A stretch of 12,699 nucleotides of DNA from Cochliopodium minus (Eukaryota > Discosea > Himatismenida > Cochliopodiidae): contig JAMYWO010000285.1 in NCBI GenBank assembly GCA_024220525.1, positions 11,883-24,581 on the forward strand, read 5' to 3'. A model generated the notes under the pieces. The model was not told the DNA's origin. It saw only the letters and a list, made by a program, of their open reading frames with translations, and searched no databases. Positions 9,754 to 12,699 of the stretch are shown here, in pieces. Position numbers and translations under genes: made by a program. Each line of letters begins with the position of its first letter. The stretch's first letter is position 1.

Positions 9754-11491
9754 ATGAAAATGGATTTGAATGATTCTAATGTTGAGCAATCTACAGTATC
9801 AAAATTATTGAATCCAATAGGATCTATATTCTCATCAAACGATAAATTCAGGTAAATAATCAAGATCTCTCCTCAACATTAACCATTCATTTTTCCATTC
9901 AAAAAAAATAATTTTCTTTCATTTAGATTCAAAACAGAGAAATTCGATTTAGGCAAATAAATTTTGACAAAATTAATTTAACTATTCAAAGGAATAACAC
10001 TCTTTTTATTTCAAACAGATCTCACATATATAACAGATAAAATAATTGTCATGTCTTATCCAACAGATAATATACTTGAATATGCAATAAGAAATTCAAT
10101 ACATGGTAATATTTATTTAAACCTTTCTCCATATTTTATTGATTAAATTAAAGAAAATCAATATTCATTGAAATTTAATTAGCTGAAATTTAATTCAAAA
10201 AAAAAAAAAAAATCATAATTTTAATTTTCAATTTGACTCATCAAAACAAATTATTTGTCTTCAAAGATGTCAAATTATTTTTAGATTCAAGACATGGGAA
10301 AAAGTATAAGATATTCAATTTGTGCAAAGAAAAAAAGATGGACAAAACTCAATTTGAAGGTAGAGTAGAAAAAGTAAAAACCAATGATCAATCATAATAA
10401 AGAATAAATTCAATCCAATCAATAATTTTTTTTGAAAAAAAGATGAATTTCCCTCACAACCACTCGCCTTCATTAAACAAATTGTTTGCCACAATAATTT
10501 CTATGGACAGGTGGATTAAAGAGGACCCCGAAAATATTGCTGTTGTACAATGTTTAGATGGAGGAGGTATTATTTTTTTTTTGAATGTTTAATTTTCGTA
10601 ATTAATAAAGAATATTTGAAAAAGATAGAAGTTGCGTTGTAGTTGCCAGGTTATTTTTCCTTAAAAAAACATTAAAAAAAAAATTCTAAACTTTTCTATT
10701 AGCTATCTCATTTATAATGACACTTTCCACTCTTCGAAAGAATCTGTATGATTCTATTTGATATCAATTGCTTTAATTTATTCAAAATATTCTTTTCAAT
10801 AGACAAACTACTTCACCAATGCTAGAACTACCACCAAAAAATGTATTACAATACCCTCTCAACTGAGATATGTGGATTATATTGAGAAAGTAGTTGTGGA
10901 TGGAGAAAAACTCATACCCAAAAGATATCTCCTTCAAAAAATTTTGTTTAAAACAGTACCTAAGTGCGATTCTAATTCAAGATGGCAAAATTTCATCTTC
11001 ACTTTAATTATTTATTTCTTTAATTCATTATTTTTTAGTAAACCTTTTGTAAAGATATTTAGCGGAGAAGATTATTCTACCATCTACGTCCAGGAACCAC
11101 CCAAAAGAAAAGAGTACAAAAGTGAAGAAAACTTTATGTTCTTTGACGTAAATGTGTTAATAGAAGGGGACATTGTAATAAAATGTAAAAGACATTGTTA
11201 ATATCATAAGGGAAATATTTTTTTCTTTTAACCCCTGTCTTTTTAAATTTAGTTTACCACCAATCTTTTCTTTTCACTAAAGAAACGGAAGTAGAGATTT
11301 GTAAGTTGTCTTTCCATACCGCTTTTGTAGATAATACTATGGAGTTTGATGCTCATGAGATTGATGGCATCCCTGATGGTACTGTTTTGAATTATCCTTC
11401 TAGATTCAGTCCTGATACCAAAATCAGATTGTTTTTTAAAGAGGAAAAGGTTTATCTTGAATCACAAAGTTATGATGATCATGATATCTGA
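9754..11491 (+). CDS. PTEN-family phosphatase-C2 protein with divergent active site
   Basis: Ten exons: 9754-9851, 9927-9952, 10019-10105, 10267-10373, 10443-10566, 10625-10649, 10703-10745, 10803-10984, 11039-11184 and 11253-11491, giving 358 aa. Family hallmarks in order: FDLDLTYI (39-46), LDSRHGKKYKIFNLC (76-90), QFEGRVEK (99-106), P-loop QCLDGGDRSC (142-151), TI-loop ITIPSQLRYV (185-194), and a C2 domain from about 210 with RCKPF, FYHQ and LSFHTAFV. PTEN dephosphorylates PI(3,4,5)P3 at the plasma membrane. Here the Cys and Arg of C-x5-R remain (C143, R149), but the P-loop His is Gln142, both P-loop lysines are lost, Gly129 of PTEN is Asp148, and the general-acid Asp92 position is His111. 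Parts of the loop resemble the inactive PTEN-like domain of auxilin/GAK, but no kinase or J domain is present. Activity is therefore doubtful. Introns 2 and 8 are GC-AG. The start at 9754 is the first in-frame ATG; a second lies two codons later. Confidence 0.9.
9953..10018 (+). other. GC-AG intron 2 of the PTEN-like gene
   Basis: Donor GCAAAT follows exon end TTAG, and the acceptor is TTCAAACAG. The join recreates FDLDLTYI, a conserved PTEN segment. Retention gives an immediate in-frame TAA. No GT donor is available nearby. Confidence 0.85.
10625..10649 (+). other. 25-nt microexon encoding the P-loop arginine
   Basis: It is bounded by an AAAAAG acceptor and a GTTATT donor, with overhangs of 2 nt on each side. 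It supplies the end of Asp148, then RSCVVVA and the first two bases of Ser156. Including it aligns the protein without gaps to PTEN from the P-loop to the TI-loop. Omitting it leaves the next exon out of frame with 10803-10984. Confidence 0.82.
10985..11038 (+). other. GC-AG intron 8 of the PTEN-like gene, stop-free and 54 nt
   Basis: Donor GCAAAA follows exon end GATG, and the acceptor is TATTTTTTAG. Splicing gives NSRCKPFVKIF, matching the RCKPF/GCRPY start of the family's C2 domain. The length is a multiple of three and no stop is present, so retention would insert 18 mostly hydrophobic residues without breaking the frame. Confidence 0.75.
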
Positions 11492-11806
11492 ATTTAAAAT
11501 TAAAATTCTTTTGATTTTATTATCAAGCAGGATATTTATAATCTTGTTCACTATGATCTTATTAATCCTTTATAAATTATATAAAAAAATAATTATCCTT
11601 CGAATAAATTTCAAAAGAAGGAATTAAGAACCGTTAATTCATCTTGGGTGAAATAAATTTACAAAACGTCTGCTTTAAGAGATACAATTTCAAAGAGGAA
11701 AATTTGGATTTCTATTTGTTTCTCTTTTAAAAAAAATATAAAAAAAAAGAACTATATTTGAATATATCTTCCATATCTTCAATTATAAAAGTGGGTTTTT
11801 TAATAT
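11492..11806. other. Intergenic region between two plus-strand genes
   Basis: This is the 3' end of the PTEN-like gene and the promoter of the next gene. AATAAA occurs at 11603-11608 and 11652-11657 as possible polyadenylation signals. The rest is A/T-rich and holds no recognised gene or RNA. Confidence 0.5.
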
Positions 11807-12388
11807 ATGGATAATAAAGATAGTATGGAACAAAATAGGCAAGGGAAAATAAATTTTGATGTAGAAGAACAACACATAGATCTTGTGGAAATAAAGGATC
11901 TGAATTTGATGAATGGACATACAGAGATCAACGGGAATAATGATTCTAATGATAAGATTGATATATTGACATTCTTGAAGGAGATAGATGATACTGAAAT
12001 AATCGAGGAAAAAGAATTGAATTTGAATAATGAGAAAAGCAATGGGATATATACAACCACCATTTTCAGAACAAGTAATACTGTATTTCCTAGTGATAAT
12101 GAAGATGATGAAGAAGAGGATGATGAAGATGAAGAGGAGAATCAAAGGCAAATACAGGATGCGAGATTATTGAGGAAATTGAGAAAATCAGATTCTCTTA
12201 AATTGTTAAAGATCAAACAAGCTAACACTGAATTGCAAGAGGAAAAAAATAGGAAATTTGTGGAGGTGGAAGATAGGGATTCTAGTGGTATGACTAATGA
12301 AAAATATACAGAATATTTGAAACAAACATTTTCAGGGGAGGGATTATCTTGGTTTTTGGTTGATATTGCATTGGTTATGAGGCACAGT
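11807..12388 (+). CDS. Acidic protein of unknown function, first exon (3' part missing)
   Basis: Translation starts at ATG 11807, the first ATG after a long A/T leader, and gives 194 residues before a probable GTAAAA donor at 12389. Read through without splicing, the frame stops at 12424 after a lysine- and tyrosine-rich tail typical of translated intron. Visible features are an Asn/Asp/Glu-rich N-terminal half, a run of acidic residues (about 104-119), a Lys/Leu-rich segment likely to form a helix (about 120-150: RLLRKLRKSDSLKLLKIKQA), and a hydrophobic end (GEGLSWFLVDIALVMRH). The last segment could be the start of a folded domain or membrane helix. I do not recognise the family. The rest of the gene presumably lies beyond the window. 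Confidence 0.62.
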
Positions 12389-12699
12389 GTAAAAAAAAGA
12401 AATTATTATTTTTCAATATTATAATTTTTAATACCTTGTGTTGGAATTAAATTGGGGATTGATGATTATTATAATCATGATTTCTTATTAATTATCGTAT
12501 CAAAGACAAGAAATTATCAGAAATTATAATTTATTATCTTCAAATATATATATTGATTATCACCTAAATTCTTCTATTATTCTTGATATTATCTTTCTTT
12601 TTTCAAAAAATACATTATCGTTATATATATAATTTAAATTGCAATCTTTATCTATTCCAATAATAATTATCACAAAGGATAATATTTCAATATATTCAA
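12389..12699 (+). other. Probable intron or 3' region at the window edge
   Basis: A/T-rich sequence with no clear coding potential follows the presumed donor at 12389. A possible acceptor, CACAAAG, ends at about 12678. It would open phase-0 codons to the window end, but too little remains to judge. Confidence 0.35.

Noticed and set aside
10443-10525. Alternative exon 5 frame beginning DEFPSQPLAF
   Set aside because: It arises from an earlier GTAGAG donor at 10360 and reaches a stop in the exon before the P-loop. The frame starting MNFPHNHSPSL continues into the conserved VVQCLDGG.
10703-10802. Frameshift or pseudogene in the PTEN-like gene, since joining 10566 to 10703 gives AISFIMTLSTL and then fails to fit the next exon
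   Set aside because: The 25-nt exon 10625-10649 resolves the phase with GT-AG sites and produces a gapless alignment with PTEN, so the gene is intact.
10746-10802. Possible AT-AC (U12-type) intron start at ATATCAATT
   Set aside because: It does not match the ATATCCTTT consensus, and the ordinary GTATGA donor at 10746 fits the frame once the microexon is included.
1-12699. Mobile elements, CRISPR arrays or bacterial operon signals
   Set aside because: No transposase, long terminal or inverted repeats, repeat-spacer arrays or ribosome binding sites were seen. All genes are spliced and eukaryotic.

Overview
This window is nuclear DNA from an AT-rich, intron-rich eukaryotic microbe, most likely a free-living amoeboid or amoeboflagellate protist. 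The evidence is strong A/T bias with long poly-A and poly-T runs in non-coding DNA, dense short introns (26 complete introns reconstructed, mostly 51-125 nt, with T-rich 3' ends and GTAA-type donors), the standard genetic code (TAA, TAG and TGA all used as stops), and signalling proteins typical of amoeboid cells. The exact lineage cannot be fixed from sequence reading; Anaeramoeba-like, Heterolobosea-like or amoebozoan origins are all possible.

Layout. (1) 74-2139 (+): a complete Sub2/UAP56-type DECD-box RNA helicase, 5 exons, 420 aa. (2) 2232-4906 (-): convergent with the helicase, 92 bp between stop codons; 8 exons, 478 aa; an N-terminal MYND zinc finger followed by TPR repeats, most like the axonemal protein ZMYND12. 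(3) 4907-5519: intergenic. (4) 5520-9644 (-): 7 exons, 1156 aa; a RhoGEF with the domain order DH-PH-ankyrin-disordered linker-SH3-SH3. (5) 9645-9753: a 109-bp divergent intergenic promoter. (6) 9754-11491 (+): 10 exons, 358 aa; a PTEN-family phosphatase-C2 protein with a remodelled active site. (7) 11492-11806: intergenic. (8) 11807 onward (+): the first exon of an acidic protein that is not recognised and runs out of the window.

All exon joins were worked out by hand from reading frame and family alignment. The four complete genes give totals divisible by three (1263, 1437, 3471 and 1077 nt including stops). Three of the 26 introns begin with GC instead of GT, all in the context G|GCAAA.

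The RhoGEF and the PTEN-like protein share one short divergent promoter. They belong to the Rho GTPase and phosphoinositide branches of cytoskeletal control, so co-expression is plausible but unproven. The MYND-TPR protein suggests that the organism has, or recently had, a flagellated stage.
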